Assembly (NCBI RefSeq): GCF_000715075.1
Contig: NC_134101.1
Location: forward strand, 133,004,237-133,068,236
Origin: Nicotiana tabacum
Taxonomy: Eukaryota; Streptophyta; Magnoliopsida; Solanales; Solanaceae
DNA length: 64,000 nucleotides
Direction: 5' to 3'
Below are positions 1 to 10,438 of this stretch, piece after piece (position 1 is the stretch's first letter; each line of letters begins with the position of its first letter). The notes below the pieces were generated by a model that was not told where the DNA came from, made no database searches, and worked only from the letters and a program-made list of their open reading frames with translations. The translations under genes were made by a program, and so were the position numbers.

Positions 1-527
1 ATCAGGATGGTCTTTTGTCGTTTTGGTACACCTGTCCTAGACAGACCCAACCCCTGTGTTGAGCCTCCAAAGTCAAATGCACATGATGCAAACGAACGTT
101 CCTACTAGGGATCCGGCATGAAGCTGAGTTATTCTAGGTTCGTAACCTGGGTATTTGTTCTAGACTGTGTACCCGAGCGGACAACTCGAGTCGAGGAGGG
201 GGCTACGTACCGGGGACCCGCGAGATCGTCCAACTTTGTAACTTGTCCGACCTCTTTCTTATTTCAGGGTATGACACTAATAGAATAGGGAGTCTCAAAC
301 AGTAAGCACATCCCCGGAGGTGAGAAGAGAAGGGTTTCGTAGCAGTTTATATACAGTTCAGATAATATCAAAGCGATAAAAGCAACATTTTGCACATTTA
401 GGCCAAAACATGTAATAAGATCAGATAATAAATGAAGCCAAATGATAACAATTATTCCAGGCTCGAATTCTTGAACCCTGAACCAGAGATTCTGGGTTCT
501 TATCGTCCCCAGCAGAATCGCCAGAGC
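1..527 (-). other. 5' leader end of an upstream tandem copy (A0)
   Basis: Nearly identical to 18360-18886, the leader of copy A, and it ends in the same PBS directly against LTR A1. It is therefore internal leader sequence of another copy lying to the left. It contains no coding sequence. The conserved stretch of tandem GAGC spacer, PBS and tRNA-Arg-like extension is at its right end. Confidence 0.8.
506..523 (-). other. Primer binding site, tRNA-Arg (copy A0)
   Basis: In sense direction this reads TGGCGATTCTGCTGGGGA, complementary to the 3' end of a tRNA-Arg including CCA, with one mismatch against the copy in element B. A 4-nt spacer (GCTC in sense) separates it from the LTR end TGACA at 528. 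Similarity to tRNA-Arg continues upstream on the plus strand to about 481, covering the T arm, variable loop and 3' side of the anticodon arm. Confidence 0.85.
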
Positions 528-618
528 TGTCACACCTCCTTTTGGCCCGCGCCCGTAGGGGCACAAAGGGAGTTTTTCCAATTAAAGGACAATTAAAACG
601 GGATTTATGTATTTAATT

Positions 619-629
619 CAGAGTCGCCA
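619..629 (-). other. PBS-core duplicate inside the LTR
   Basis: Sense TGGCGACTCTG is identical to the first 11 nt of the intact PBS but lies about 105 nt upstream of it, inside the LTR. The same 11-mer sits at 18978-18988, 20616-20626 and 48321-48331. It is degraded at 39239-39249 and 59970-59980. Confidence 0.7.
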
Positions 630-890
630 CTTGGGAGATTTATGGTGTCCCAAGTCACCGGTTGAATCCCGAATCGAGGAAAAGATTGACTCTATATTAC
701 AGTCCGCGAACCAGAAATCCGGATAAGGAATTCTGTTAACCTGGGAGAAGGTGTTAGGCATTCCCGAGTTCCGTAGTTCTAGCACGGTCGCTCAATTGTC
801 ATATTCGGCTCATTTATCTGATTTTCTACATGTTGGACCTGTGTGCCAATTTTAACTCTTTCCCGCTTTCATTGTTGTTATTTTAAGAGA

Positions 891-1510
891 GAATTGCAAC
901 ATCGCGAAAACACGTCTCGAACCACGCCACATCAATGCACCCGCGGTTATTGACGTATTTCGACTCCGATGAGATTTGGATTTGGGTCTCATAAATGTGC
1001 ACCCGAGTTTAAGAAAGTAAATTATTAAAGGCGCGCCTAAAGCGACTAGCGTATTATTATTTTGGGTAAGGCCGTGAAACTTTGCTAAACGGCCCATCCC
1101 GAAGTCTAAGTAATTTTACCAACACGTATAGAGGCCCCCGCAGCTTGTGTATTTTTGTTTGTCGAGGCTCGTCTCATTCATTATTATTATTTAAAAAAAA
1201 AAAGAATTTGCAACGTCGTGGAAATGCATCTCGAACCACGTCACAATCAATGTACCCGTGATTAGTGACACATTTCGACTTCGTTGAGATTTGAATTTGG
1301 GTCAAATAAATGTGCACCCGGGTTTAAGAAGGTAATGTTATTTAAAGTGCGCCTCTAAAGAGACTAACGCGTGGTTATTTTGGGAAATGGCCGTGAAGTT
1401 CGCTAAGCGGCCGATCCCGAGTTCTAAGTAATTAATACACACATTTGTGAGGGCCCCGCAATCTGTGCATTTTATTTGGCGAGGCTCATCTCGTTTATTT
1501 TAAAAAACCG
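891..1510 (-). repeat. Direct duplication inside LTR A1 (about 310 bp, two copies)
   Basis: Copies start at 891 and 1204. They share GAAT(T)TGCAACRTCG, CTCGAACCACG, ATGTGCACCCG and a GGGCCC-containing end, at moderate identity. The same pair occurs in the B LTRs (starting 20897 and 21197) and in LTR A2. Element C has a single diverged copy around 47930-48080, so the duplication probably arose in the A/B ancestor. Confidence 0.7.
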
Positions 1511-4108
1511 ATCCTAAAGTGACTACATTTTTCTATTAGGTTCGCCTCTAAACACAAAATGAAGGTCCCAACCAATTGTTACTTAACTTTATTGTACGAT
1601 TTTTAAGGATGGTCTTGTGATCGAGCCCGTTTCCTACGACCAGATTTCATGCGTTATTCGGGCCAAGTTCGGTATTCGACTCACAAAAGCGGATTCGAGT
1701 CTGATTTAACATACACATGCTATTGCCAATTGCTTTACATGATGAAGCCAAACCCAATATTTCAACTTTTCGAGCAAATGGGCTGCCAACAATCATTATC
1801 TACCTACTGTTGACAATATTAAAACCTTCATAGCTAGTGAAACTAACAAGTTTAAACAGACAGGTTCAATAGAACAAACTCATGCTATCTTCATCATATT
1901 CCACTTATTTAACTAAACTGTTTGACAATAATGGGCATGCTTAACTATTCGGGAAAATCACAGTTAACTTGGAAGTTTGATTTTTAATTCTATGATACTA
2001 AAGTTGGTATTAAACTACTAAATTTACAACTAAGAAAGGCAAGTTAATGGTCCAATACAGTCCTTATCAGATACAAACTCCACAGTCCACATTCTTCATG
2101 GAGTTATAAAGATAGACTATACAACTTATTATTTATCTACTAAATTCCAGATGCACTAAGTACTACACTACTCGAGCATTTTCTTTTCATTTTTACATCT
2201 CACAGCTACATCACAGTGTGATTCGAAAGTGTACCTGGTAATAGATAATAAAAGAAGAAGAGGGGGATCAGTAGAGCAGTAGCAAACAACAACAACAATA
2301 ACCAGCAACACAGTAACAGAACAACCCAGTAACAGATTTAAAAAGACCAGCAGAATTCCAGCAACACCCAATGAAACAGTAGCAAATAACCAATAGCAAA
2401 CTCAGGAAAAACCACTTGAAACCCCAGAAATACCAACCAGCAATACCAATGAAACAGTAACAGTACTAGTTTTGATATTCAGCAGTAAAAGAAAAGACCT
2501 CACTTTTCAGTTTCTTAGCTCTCAAACACTGAACTTTTTAGGATTAAAACCAGCCTGTTTTTTTTCTCAAATTACTGAACTCTTAACTGTTAAAAATCCA
2601 GCCTAGACTCTGTGAAAAAACCCGAAAGAAAAACTGATTTTTCTCTCCCAAAAAAACAGCCCCCCACTAATTCTGTCCAGACCCCTATTTATACCCAAAC
2701 CTCAGCCCCTTTCCAGCTCTAAGGAGCACTTATCTAATTAGGAAAGTATTTCTCCTCACTACTACATGTTTTTATCTCCTTTTAATTCACTTGTTCCCCA
2801 CTAGAGTATATTTTTCCCATTACCTTCCCTTTATTTAAATTCAAATAGGTATGGGCACCTATTTCTTAATCCATTTCCTTTCAACCTTCCCCCACCATTA
2901 TGTTTTGTTCCCCATTAGAATTTAAACAATTCATTAGTTTAATGGTACTTTAGTACCCTACTGTCAGACCATTCAACTTAAACCAATTTCAAACCTTTCA
3001 ATCCCAAAATACCCTCCTGAAGTCCCTGACATTACTGCCCTGCCCTAAACCTCTTAATGTGATGGTAGAACTCTATAAGTTATAACCTTAACAACTGATT
3101 TCTAACTGATCACTAAAGTACTACAGCTATAACCAATTCACAACCAAATTCAAACAATGATTCAATCAGAATTGAAGCAATATGAATCAAATTATTATCA
3201 GGTTATTCTAACATTCAAGCATGTAAAACTAATCGACGACACTTATCCAATCGACTACACGAATTACAACACATACAATCAGTAGCAAATCAGAATCGAA
3301 CAGGCACACAGGTGGTTCGAGTCGTATTGATAGAAACAGGGATTTATAATAAAACTTAACTAATCGACGAAACTCATTCAAATCGATTATATAGTTTATC
3401 ATATACTTGACCATGAACAGAAAAAGTTCGACCAAATAAAAGGTCATTGAAGAAGGACAGAATCAATAGACCAAAAGAATTGAAAAATCAATAAAACTAA
3501 ACAAAACAAATAAACAGATATAAACAAATACAAAATGGAACAACAGGAAAGGAAAAATACCTCAAGAACTCGGAAACTAGACGACCCTGACTTGGACTCT
3601 GACTCAGACTCTTTGAGGTCGAACGGACCTTAATCGAGTGTTCTCAACTGAGAACACTTCGACTAAGGTCGATTAGACCCCAAATCATCCTTTAATTTGG
3701 ACAGATTTCAAACTTTGGTTTTCTAGGGTTCTTGGGGGTTCGATTTGGGGTTCGAATGGTTCTGGTGTGATTCGAACCAAAACAACGGTGGTTTGGTGAC
3801 GAGGGAGGTCAGGGAGATGTCCGGTATGAGTTTGGGACTGGTTGGGGTAGGTTTAGGTTCTGCTCGAATCTTCGATTGAAGATTAGAGAAGCTGGAGGTT
3901 GATTCGAGGCAAACGGTTAACGGATCTGTAACGAGGGTGGTCAGATGGCTTAGGGGTGTTAATTTGGTGACATGCGGCGTTGTTGCCGCCGGGTTTCAGG
4001 CGGAGGTGTAACAATGGCGGCTAGGGTTTGGGTCTGGTCCGTGTCTGAGCTTGAGAGACACGATAGGGTGAGGGGGGTTTGGTTTGGGGCGTGGGGTAAG
4101 GGATTAGG

Positions 4109-4116
4109 GTTATATA
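4109..4116 (-). promoter_or_regulatory. Candidate TATA box in LTR A1
   Basis: Sense GTATATAAC within GC-richer flanks, about 740 nt from the LTR 5' end. The matching site in LTR A2 is at 44964-44972, and B has a better TATATAAAG. It is supported by position and conservation only; transcription would run towards lower coordinates. Confidence 0.5.
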
Positions 4117-4844
4117 CGGGAGGGAGCGTTTGATCTTGGCCGTTGGATCAATCATGATCAACGGCCTGGATCATTTTACTAATAGGCACGGTGTCTTTTG
4201 GAGTAGTACTGGGGCGGTCCGGGTTGGGTCAAAAACGGGTTATGGGAGGAGTGGTCTGGACCGTTCGATCAAAACAAATCACCAGTCCAGATTGAGCGTG
4301 ACAGAAACGACGCCGTTTGAGTGGTCGTTTTGCCAGATCGACTGGACCGGGTACAGGGGTGAAATTTGGGCCTGGTTTTGGTCAAAATAAAACGGCCCAG
4401 TTCCGATTTCTTTGGATTTTTCACTTCTTCCTTTTCTTTTAACTTCTTTTTAATTCCTAATTATCAAAAATTAAATTCCAAAAAATCTTAAATTAAATTA
4501 TAGAACTTAAATTAACTTGTTAAAAACACAAATTAACTTCTATTACAACTATTAACACAATTAAACATCAATTACAAACAAATCACACAATTGGACTACA
4601 ATACATATTTTGTGATTTTCGCTCTTTTAAAAACCAAATATGGTTCAATTAATTCCTAAATGCACAATTAAATCCTAAAAGTGCATGCAATATGTATTTT
4701 TGTATTTTTTAATTAATTAAACAAAATAAACACTCACAGACAAAATAATTATGAAAATGTCATGCGAAATTCTTAAACTTGTACCCAAATGACATTTGTT
4801 TTATTTTTCGATTTCTTTTGGAGTAGTTTTCGTGAAGCAAAAAT

Positions 4845-4850
4845 CACGTG
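4845..4850. promoter_or_regulatory. G-box CACGTG at the U3 terminus
   Basis: A palindromic CACGTG lies 6 bp inside the LTR end. It is also present in both B LTRs (24782-24787, 43417-43422) but is altered to CGCGTG in LTR A2. It is a typical bZIP/bHLH site in plant promoters; its role here is inferred. Confidence 0.4.
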
Positions 4851-4856
4851 CTCACA

Positions 4857-4870
4857 GCTGCTCCTCTTTG
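4857..4870 (-). other. Polypurine tract of copy A
   Basis: Sense CAAAGAGGAGCAGC lies directly against the 3' LTR start (TGTGAGCACG). The same tract is at 24794-24807 in B and 57719-57732 in C. It would prime plus-strand DNA synthesis. Confidence 0.85.
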
Positions 4871-4995
4871 TCCAAAAACACAAAGAGTTTTCATGCTAAG
4901 ATAAAGTGAGCGGATACGAGCGATTTTTGCCCGTTGGAATACTCCGTGTGAAGCATTTTTAAAAAGATTTAACCGAACCTTTGCTTCAGAGGTTT

Positions 4996-5038
4996 CCTAC
5001 ATATCCCTGGCTAAAAGGGAATCATGTTAATGTAGTTC
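4996..5038 (-). ncRNA. CTACGTA hairpin motif, position d (pre-polypurine tract), copy A
   Basis: Sense frame GAACTAC...TGATTC...GATATGTAGG. The outer stem CTACAT/ATGTAG is perfect over 6 bp and the inner stem is TCCC/GGGA. It lies about 130 nt upstream of the polypurine tract in sense direction. It is one of 12 copies (see findings). Confidence 0.7.
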
Positions 5039-5299
5039 GGGAAGTTTTGGTAGCTGGGACTACCATGGGACTGCAATTTTGCTGTTACTACTGCTGCATG
5101 CTGTTACTACTGCTTTCCGCCCTCCTTATTACACCGTGCTAAAAAGAAAACAAGAAGCTAGACTAAACTAGGGATTACAACATCTTATCTAACTTCAAAC
5201 TTGCTCTTGTAGTCTTTCTTCTGATTTCTGCAGCGGAATTTATGCTGGAGATATTTTGTTGTAACCCTCCGCTTTACTGACTTTTGACTTGAAATTGAG

Positions 5300-6650
5300 T
5301 GTAGTCCTCTGTTCTACAGGCGGGCTCCTGACTTCAAACTTGAAATTTATTCCTCTGTTCCACAGGCGGGCTCCTGACTTCGTTTTGAAATGTACTCCTC
5401 TGTTCTACAGGCGGGCTCGTGACTGCGTTTTGAAATGTACTCCTCTGTTCTACAGGCGGGCTCCTGACTCCAACTTGACTTTAAAAGATAATACGGCCTC
5501 CATTCTCCAGGCGGGCTCCTGACTTCAACAAAAATTTAAAGATAATGCAGCCTCCATTCTCCAGGCGGGCTCCTGACTTCAACAACAACTATTTCTCCAG
5601 AGTATAACACTTTCATTCTCCGGGCGGGCTCCTGACCTCAACAATTTCTTATAAACATAACACCTCCATTCTCCAAGCGGGCTCCTGACTTCAACAACTT
5701 CTTAAAAATATAACACCTCTATTCTCCAGGCGGGCTCCTGACTTCGACTACAACTCAAAATATAACACCTCCATTTTTCAGGCGGGCTCCTGACTTCGAC
5801 TATTTCATAAAACATAACACCTCCATTCTTCAGGCGGGCTCCTGACTTCAACAACTTCTTAAAAATATAAAACCTCCATTTTTCAGGCGGGCTCCTGACT
5901 TCGACTATTTTTTAAAAACATAACACCTCCAATCTCCAGGCGGGCTCCTCTCTTCAACAACTTCTTAAAAATATAACACCTCTATTCTCCAGGCGGGCTC
6001 CTGACTTCAAAAACTTCTTAAAAATATAACACCTACATTTTTCAGGCGGGCTCCTGACTTCGACTATTTCTTAAAAACATAACACCTCCATTCTCCAGGC
6101 GGGCTCCTGACTTCAACAACTTCTTAAAAATATAACACCTTTATTTTTCAGGCGGGCTCCTGACTTTGACTATTTCTTAAAAGCATAACACCTCCATTTT
6201 CCAGGCGGGCTCCTGACTTCAACAACTTCTTAAAAATATAACACCTCTATTCTCCAAGCGGGCTCCTGACTTCGACTACAATTTAAAATATAACACCTCT
6301 ATTCTTCAGGCGGGCTCCTGACTTCGACTATTTCTTAAAACATAACACCTCCATTCTCCAGGCGGGCTCCTGACTTCGACTATTTCTTAAAAACATAACA
6401 CCTCTATTTTCCAGGCGGGCTCCTGACTTCAACAACTTCTTAAAAATATAACACCTCTATTCTCCAGGCGGGCTCCTGACTTCGACTACAACTTAAAAAT
6501 ATAACACCTCTATTCTTCAAGTGGGCTCCTGACTTCAACTACTTCTTAAAAATATAATACCTCCATTCTCCAGGCGGGCTCCTGACTTCAACTACTTAAA
6601 ATATAATACCTCCATTCTCCAGGCGGGCTCCTAACTTCAACTACTTCTTA
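5300..6650 (-). repeat. 3' UTR minisatellite of element A
   Basis: About 26 tandem copies of a 44-57 bp unit around the plus-strand core CCAGGCGGGCTCCTGACTTC, separated by AT-rich spacers. Units differ by many substitutions and in spacer length, so the array looks older than that of B. Its place between integrase and the polypurine tract matches the hypervariable, repeat-generating 3' UTR known from Ogre elements. Confidence 0.9.
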
Positions 6651-7880
6651 AAAATGCGTTGTATTGCTGTTGTTCCTTCCTGCCTCCTGAACCATTTTCC
6701 TTCTAACTTGAAATTATCTTCTTTTAGAACTGCTTCCCTCAAAACTGGTGTTCCATGCCACTGCTGGGGATAACACCGGTGTTTCATTAAAAATACGTTA
6801 TTTTCCTTCTTCGAAGACTACTTCCCTTAAAGCTGGTGCTTTCCTTCCACTAGAACTACTTCCCTTAAGCCTCACGTTATCTTCCTTCCGAAATTGCTTC
6901 CTTTAAAACTTGTTTGGTCTTCTTCCGAAAACTGCTGGGGATACCATTTTGTCCCAAACTTGTGTTATCTTGCTTCTTCCCCAAGTGGGTACCGGACTTC
7001 CAGAAAATTTTCATAATGAAAGAAAATTTTCTGCCCCAGTTTGACAGTCTTTGTTGTATCATGATGTCTTTTCATCATCTTTAACATTTCCTGTCCCTGC
7101 TTCAAATCGAAAAAAAAATTTGTTAGTTTAAAACGTGGTGAATGGTCGTGCCACTCCTGCTGGGGATGGTTTTCTCTTTCTCCTTTCCCAGCTTTGTGTT
7201 CCATTACATTACCAAAGCTTGCTGGGGATGAGATTATTTGTTGGGGATGATATTCCTGCTGGCGATCATATTCCTGTTGGGGATGGTTTTCCCCCTCTTC
7301 TTTCCCTGCTCCGTGTTGTCCGACTCTCTTGGAACTTGGTCAATAATATACCAGGGATACTTTTGTTTCTTGACGATTCTTTATTCACCAATTGTTGCTT
7401 TCCACTTTTCTCCATACTCTCCCTGAAATCCTAGACCAATCCATCGTTTGGTCTTGCAACGAACGTCTTTCTCGTTCCATTGCATTATCTTTGGCCCGAC
7501 CTATCCACATTGTGTTTTTGCACCATCTTGGCAACTAATAAGCTCTGAAAATCCTTTTCAAAGCAAACTACTGGGGAGATAAAGTCTTTAAAAACAAAAA
7601 ATGATGAATTCAAGAAAGTAAGAGAAGAATAGTTTTCTGGAAAATGTTGGGGAGAAGAAAAAGAAAAGAGCTTATCTGAATGGTACAACCGATCCCAATG
7701 ATCACGTCGTGCATTTTGGATTAACCAACCCAGTCTATTTATATCAATCAATCTTTCTGATGGCCTTACTTTGTTGGGGATATGTAAGCGCCCAATTCTT
7801 TTGTCGACTCAACATCTTTGCACTGCTTGATGCCTCGACGGATCCTTTCCGTCAATCTTATCTTGTTTGCCTCTTTTGAC
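6651..7880 (-). other. 3' UTR of element A, no gene
   Basis: Non-coding. It holds scattered copies of TGCTGGGGAT on the plus strand (about 6763, 7157, 7219, with degenerate forms near 7233 and 7270). It also holds a purine-rich sense motif AAACTGGGGCAGAAAAT (7026-7042) resembling the polypurine tract. Short open frames here do not match B at protein level. Confidence 0.6.
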
Positions 7881-8065
7881 CCCTTGTCGCCTCATAGTGC
7901 CCTTCGAGGGGTTTTCACTAATAAGACTCTCATTTCCCTCAACTCCCGTCGCCTTATAGTGCCTGTGAAGGTTTTCACCGATAAGACTCTCTCGTTTTAT
8001 TTTTCTCAACTTACGTCGCCTTATGGTGCATGTGGAGGTTTTCACCGATAAGACTCTCTCATTTT
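7880..8065 (-). repeat. Second hairpin repeat (GTG-AAAA-CC...GG-CAC), three copies, element A
   Basis: Tandem units of 62-67 bp with cores at 7897-7918, 7959-7978 and 8026-8045. In sense each core reads GTGAAAACCn...nGGnCAC beside GAGAGTCTTAT. Copy 2 folds as GTG/CAC plus CCT/AGG, and copy 1 as GTG/CAC plus CCC/GGG. The third copy is degraded. Confidence 0.65.
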
Positions 8066-8374
8066 ATTTTATTTTTTTCAGCTGGGGATTGGAGTGTTAC
8101 CGATATGACTCTCTTTGCTGGGGATTCTTTCGGCGATCAATTCATTTCCAGCTTATGATCCTCTTCTCTGCTGGGGATCAGATTGTTATTCCCGACTTCC
8201 ATTTGCATGGCTTGGCACTTCTTGGATACTGATCGGGAGGTATTTTTTGGACATCAATATGGGTTTTTGTGTATGGCTAAAAGAAAAGGGGTATCAAAAG
8301 GTTCAAAATAATTTTGATGGGTAAAACATTACAACTCTTGGAATCAAACTTCCTTCCCAACATTACAAACACAA

Positions 8375-8389
8375 CTTCTGCCCCAGTTT
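8375..8389 (-). other. Polypurine-tract-like motif, element A
   Basis: Sense AAACTGGGGCAGAAG, resembling the terminal tract AAAGAGGGGCAGC. It is present at the same place in B (28069-28084) and C (54792-54806), just downstream of hairpin c. It may be a second plus-strand primer or a chance purine run. Confidence 0.35.
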
Positions 8390-8439
8390 CTTGCTTGGGG
8401 ATTTTTATTTTTGTTACACTATGACCGAGCCGTGAGGCG

Positions 8440-8479
8440 CCTACGTATCCTTTTTGAGGAATCAGGTCAAACGTAGTTC
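8440..8479 (-). ncRNA. CTACGTA hairpin motif, position c (post-pol), copy A
   Basis: Sense GAACTACGT...CCTGATTC...GATACGTAGG. The outer stem CTACGT/ACGTAG is perfect and the inner stem is TCCT/AGGA. It lies about 230 nt downstream of the integrase stop. Confidence 0.7.
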
Positions 8480-8713
8480 TCAATTCCTTTGTTTTTCTTG
8501 TGACTTTTCTTTTGTCTTTATTATCATCATTTTTCTCTTCTCTCTTTCTTTCATTTTCATTACTGATTCCAAAAGAGGGGTATGAAAGAATAAATAAGGC
8601 TCAAAAGGGGAAGCAAAGGTTGAATTGTTTGGATGGAAGAACAAATTGCCTCCGTCATTTCATTATCCGATACCATGCCAAATGCAAACAAACAACAATT
8701 ACAATTAAAGAAA

Positions 8714-9475
8714 TCATACATAATAGCTCTTAACTACATCAGAATTGATAGCCATGTCGACACATTTCCCTTCGATATCTGTTAAACATAAAGTGCCATT
8801 GGACAACACTCTGGTTACAATGAATGGCCCTTGCCAATTCGGGGTGAACTTGCCCCTTGCCTCAGCCTGATGTGGGAGGATGCGTTTCAGCACTTGCTGG
8901 CCCACTTCAAACTTCCGGGGACGCACCTTTTTGTTGTATGCTCTTGCCATTCTCCTTTGATATAACTGGCCATGACACACAGCTGCCAATCTTTTTTCAT
9001 CAATCAAGTTCAACTGCTCCAGACGAGTTTTGACCCACTCATCATCATCAATCTCAGCTTCAGCGACAATCCGAAGGGACGGGATTTCAACTTCCGTCGG
9101 TATTACCGCTTCAGTTCCATATATTAACAAATAAGGAGTTGCCCCTACTGAAGTACGGACAGTAGTGCGATAACCCAACAATGCAAATGGTAATTTTTCA
9201 TGCCATTGCCTCGAACCTTCTACCATCTTCCGAAGTATCTTCTTTATGTTTTTGTTGGCTGCCTCAACTGCTCCATTCGCCTTGGGACGATATGGGGTGG
9301 AATTGTGGTGTGTAATCTTAAACTGTTGACATACCTCTTTCATCAAATTGCTGTTAAGATTAGCACCATTATCCGTGATGATCACCTTTGGGATTCCAAA
9401 TCGACAGATGACATTTGAGTGAACAAAATCGACCACTGCTTTCTTGGTCACAGACTTGAAAGTTTTGGCCTCAAC
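8714..9475 (-). pseudogene. Integrase core (D, E) and C-terminal part, element A
   Basis: Sense continuation of the polyprotein after an in-frame TAG at about 9476 (a TGG-to-TAG change in FTK-W-VEA). Visible are the second catalytic Asp in ITDNGAN and the catalytic Glu in GAVEAANK. A C-terminal basic segment with NWQGPFIVTRVLSNG follows, ending SYYV-stop. The length (about 250 aa) fits the second half of a Ty3/gypsy integrase. Integrase inserts the cDNA in the nucleus. The upstream nonsense codon separates it from its first Asp and zinc finger. Confidence 0.88.
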
Positions 9476-10438
9476 CTATTTGGTGAAATAATCAATGGCC
9501 ACCAGGATGAACCCATGCCCGTTGGATGCTGCTGGCTCAATTGGTCCAATGATATCCATGCCCCAGGCAACAAATGGCCATGGTACTGACATTGTATGCA
9601 ATTCTGTCGGCGGAGAATGAATCAGATCTCCGTGTATCTGACACTGATGGCATTTCCGCACGAAACTGATACAATCACGCTCCATAGTGAGCCAATAGTA
9701 CCCTGCTCGAAGAATCTTCTTCGCCAATACATATCCGCTCATATGTGGCCCACAAACTCCAGCATGTACCTCTGTCATAACTGTCGTGGCTTGACTAGCA
9801 TCTATACATCTCAGCAATCCCAAATCTGGTGTTCTTTTGTACAACACTCCTCCACTGAGGAAAAATCCATTTGCCAGTCGCCGAATGGCTCTCTTTTGAT
9901 CTCCGATGGCCTGCTCCGGGTATATCCCCATCCTGAGGTATTCCTTGACATCATAGAACCATGGTTCACCATCCAGTTCTTCCTCTAACATGTTGCAATA
10001 AGCATGCTGATCACGAACCTGAATATGCAACGAGTCAACATGAATTTTATCTGGGTGGTGCAACATTGATTTTAAGGTGGCCAAAGCATCGGCAATCTCA
10101 TTATGAACTCTTGGGATGTGTTTGAACTCCACTGATCGAAATCGCTTGCTCAGATCATGCAAACATTGTCGATATGGTATGAGCTTCAAATCCCTTGTTT
10201 CCCATTCACGAATCTGATACACTAGGAGGTCCGAGTCTCCCAAGACCAAGACGTCCTGGACATCCATGTCTGCAGCTAGCCGTAGACCCAAAATGCATGC
10301 CTCATACTCAGCCATGTTGTTGGTACAATAGAAACGTAGCTGAGCCGTAACAAGATAATGATGTCCTGTTTCAGAAATAAGTACCGCTCCTATTCCAACT
10401 CCCTTCGCATTTGCGGCTCCATCAAAAAAAGCTTCCAT
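9476..10438 (-). pseudogene. Additional RNase H and integrase N-terminal half, element A
   Basis: The first half is the extra RNase H characteristic of Tat-lineage elements, with FDGAANAKG (Asp), MAEYEACILG (Glu), GDSDLLV (Asp) and NEIADALA (Asp) all present. The second half holds the integrase zinc finger (H-x6-H, then C-x2-C in CHQCQIHG) and the first catalytic Asp in GMDIIGP. It is joined to the upstream RT frame by a 1-nt loss in a T run at about 10425-10432 and ends in an in-frame TAG at 9476. Both lesions look like simple decay. Confidence 0.88.

Larger units (their letters stand above)
528..4856 (-). mobile_element. LTR A1: complete Ogre/Tat LTR shared by two copies
   Basis: A 4329-bp LTR with TG...CA ends (sense start TGTGAGCACG, sense end GGTGTGACA). 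A PBS lies on its left and a polypurine tract on its right, so it serves as 5' LTR of the copy to the left and 3' LTR of copy A. The last 230 nt of sense sequence (528-800) are strongly conserved in B and C and end the transcript region. The rest is LTR-only sequence without credible genes; short open frames such as 4130-4390 fall in U3. Confidence 0.85.

Noticed and set aside
481..523. tRNA-Arg-like sequence as a tRNA gene
   Set aside because: Only the 3' half is present and it abuts an LTR, so it is a primer binding site with extension.
5300..6650. Regularly spaced repeats resembling a CRISPR array
   Set aside because: Spacers are themselves repeated and variable in length, and the context is a plant retrotransposon 3' UTR; it is a minisatellite. 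The same applies to 25547-26650.
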